Source: [Limnothrix rosea] IAM M-220 (lineage in GTDB: Bacteria > Cyanobacteriota > Cyanobacteriia > Cyanobacteriales > MRBY01). Taken from it: a DNA stretch of 64,000 bases. A program made the translations under genes and the position numbers. Location of the stretch: positions 1 through 64,000 of the forward strand of contig NZ_MRBY01000003.1 in the NCBI RefSeq assembly GCF_001904615.1, written 5' to 3'. Numbering within the stretch: the stretch's first letter is position 1; each line of letters starts with the position of its first letter. Shown piece by piece: positions 63,143-64,000 of this stretch. The notes beneath the pieces were generated by a model. The model worked only from the letters and a program-made list of their open reading frames with translations. It was not told the DNA's origin and ran no database searches.

Positions 63143-63624
63143 AGAGCGTTAATCGCATAGTCAATGTAGTTGTTCGCTTCAGTCGCCGCATCACCACTGA
63201 GACCGTGGTTTGCTTTGATGTAAGTAAGAGCTTCAACATACCAGCTAGGAGAAAGCTCAAAAGTGCGGTTGATTTCATCAAGACCAGCAACGAGATACTC
63301 ATCCATAGGACCAGTACCACCAGCAACGAGGCAGTAAGTGATCATGCGGAGATAGTAGCCGATGTCACGAGAACACTTGTCCTTACCACGCTGATCAGCA
63401 GCGAAGTTTGCACCAGGAGTTTGAGTAGTGTAAGGGAACTTGCTGTAAACAGCATTAGCTGCACCGCTGATCAAAGAATCAGACTTAGCAGTGAGAGTCT
63501 TGGCAGCTTCAATGCCAGATGCACCTTGACGAAGGCGACCAAACATCGCTTGGAGCTCAGTGCTGCTCAAGAAACGACCTTGAGAATCTGCAACAGATAC
63601 TGCTTCGGTAAGAGGGGTTTTCAT
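63136..63624 (-). CDS. cpcA: C-phycocyanin alpha subunit
   Basis: CpcA is the alpha chain of the phycobilisome rod pigment. This 162-aa protein starts [20 protein letters not shown]. The Cys84 chromophore site lies in [16 protein letters not shown], followed by VTYC-like [12 protein letters not shown] and the end AINALI. GGGAGA precedes the ATG; a TTG two codons upstream is rejected. It follows cpcB and precedes cpcE-cpcF with no linker gene between. Confidence 0.97.
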   Translation of the reverse strand: MKTPLTEAVSVADSQGRFLSSTELQAMFGRLRQGASGIEAAKTLTAKSDSLISGAANAVYSKFPYTTQTPGANFAADQRGKDKCSRDIGYYLRMITYCLVAGGTGPMDEYLVAGLDEINRTFELSPSWYVEALTYIKANHGLSGDAATEANNYIDYAINALI

Positions 63625-63732
63625 TGTCAAATTATCTCCCTGTGGATTATCAATAACTTTCTTTAAAAAATTGCCTTACAAGTCTTGCTGTAAGACTGCG
63701 GTAAAAGCTTTGGTCACAAAGACCTAAACATC

Positions 63733-64000
63733 TTACTCAACAGCAGCAGCAGCAGCTTCGAAGTAAAGGTTGATTTCTTGCATGAGGTCGCTACAATCAC
63801 CGACAGTTACGCCGTTAGTAGTCGTGCTATTAGCAATGAGGTTGCTAGCAGCTTTACCCATCATTCTGACGCCGACAGCAACAGACGAACCGGGAGTACC
63901 AAGAGCAAGGTAAGTCTCACGAAGACCATTGAGACAACGGTCGTTGAGCACAGATGCATCACCAGTGAAGATTGCGTAGGTTACATAACGGAGGATGATC
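63733..64000 (-). CDS. cpcB: C-phycocyanin beta subunit, partial
   Basis: The last ~89 codons of CpcB are present; the 5' part lies beyond the window edge. [20 protein letters not shown] and [20 protein letters not shown] are characteristic of phycocyanin beta. The second chromophore cysteine (Cys153) lies in [16 protein letters not shown]. It is upstream of cpcA in the same operon (109 bp between them). Confidence 0.96.
   Translation of the reverse strand, partial: IILRYVTYAIFTGDASVLNDRCLNGLRETYLALGTPGSSVAVGVRMMGKAASNLIANSTTTNGVTVGDCSDLMQEINLYFEAAAAAVE

Overview
The window is chromosomal DNA from a phycobilisome-containing cyanobacterium. The evidence is phycocyanin and allophycocyanin genes (cpcB, cpcA, apcF), phycocyanin lyase genes (cpcE, cpcF), carboxysome shell genes (ccmK3, ccmK4), a desC acyl-lipid desaturase, cyanobacteria-only small proteins (a DUF2839-type protein), and dozens of copies of the HIP1 octamer GCGATCGC. 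Many products look close to those of Synechococcus PCC 7002 and Synechocystis. My inference is a euryhaline Leptolyngbya/Synechococcus-7002-type strain. No rRNA, CRISPR array, intact transposase or intact prophage was seen. There is one tRNA gene, tRNA-Cys.

Layout. 0-1 kb: a repeat that resembles the right end of an IS200/IS605-type element, with a MITE inserted at its edge. 1-8.5 kb: housekeeping genes (desC, an aluminium-resistance/methionine gamma-lyase family enzyme, rodA, pyrD, a DUF2062 protein, a ferredoxin, an MDR oxidoreductase). 8.5-19 kb: a metal island with a His-rich outer-membrane protein under a Fur/Zur-like box, an SLH/OprB iron-type porin, a PKHD hydroxylase, a His/Gly-rich lipoprotein, a multicopper oxidase, Bfd, a complementary pair of bacterioferritins, and mntCAB. 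19.2-20.5 kb: a two-gene PIN-nuclease module. 20.5-24.7 kb: an ABC exporter, a DapL-like aminotransferase, hisA and tRNA-Cys. 24.7-28 kb: an accessory zone with an orphan membrane protein, a repeat-bearing GH24 lysozyme and two MITEs. 28-40 kb: argC, exbD, a decayed folB, a SphS-type sensor kinase, livH-livM, a kinase-like protein overlapping a class III cyclase, ccmK3-ccmK4 and proA.

40-43 kb holds a very large orphan HTH/helical-repeat protein, a small conserved protein and a receiver-domain fragment. 44-57.5 kb is mainly housekeeping: glgP, a DUF2839-type protein, a VWA protein, an AEC transporter, recJ, a PD-(D/E)XK nuclease, an M16 peptidase, a beta-helix/SLH protein, an ntcB-like LysR regulator and apcF. 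58-64 kb has a second copy of the IS-end repeat, an EamA transporter, sppA, aroH, and the minus-strand order cpcB-cpcA-cpcE-cpcF, cut by the window edge.

The genes form three coherent themes: light harvesting and CO2 fixation (cpc, apcF, ccmK), iron/manganese acquisition and storage (8.7-19 kb), and amino-acid and nucleotide biosynthesis. Less ordinary items are a family of ~195-bp MITEs with target duplications (five copies, two subfamilies), a readable folB pseudogene, the PIN/partner pair, the 837-aa orphan and the unusual lysozyme.
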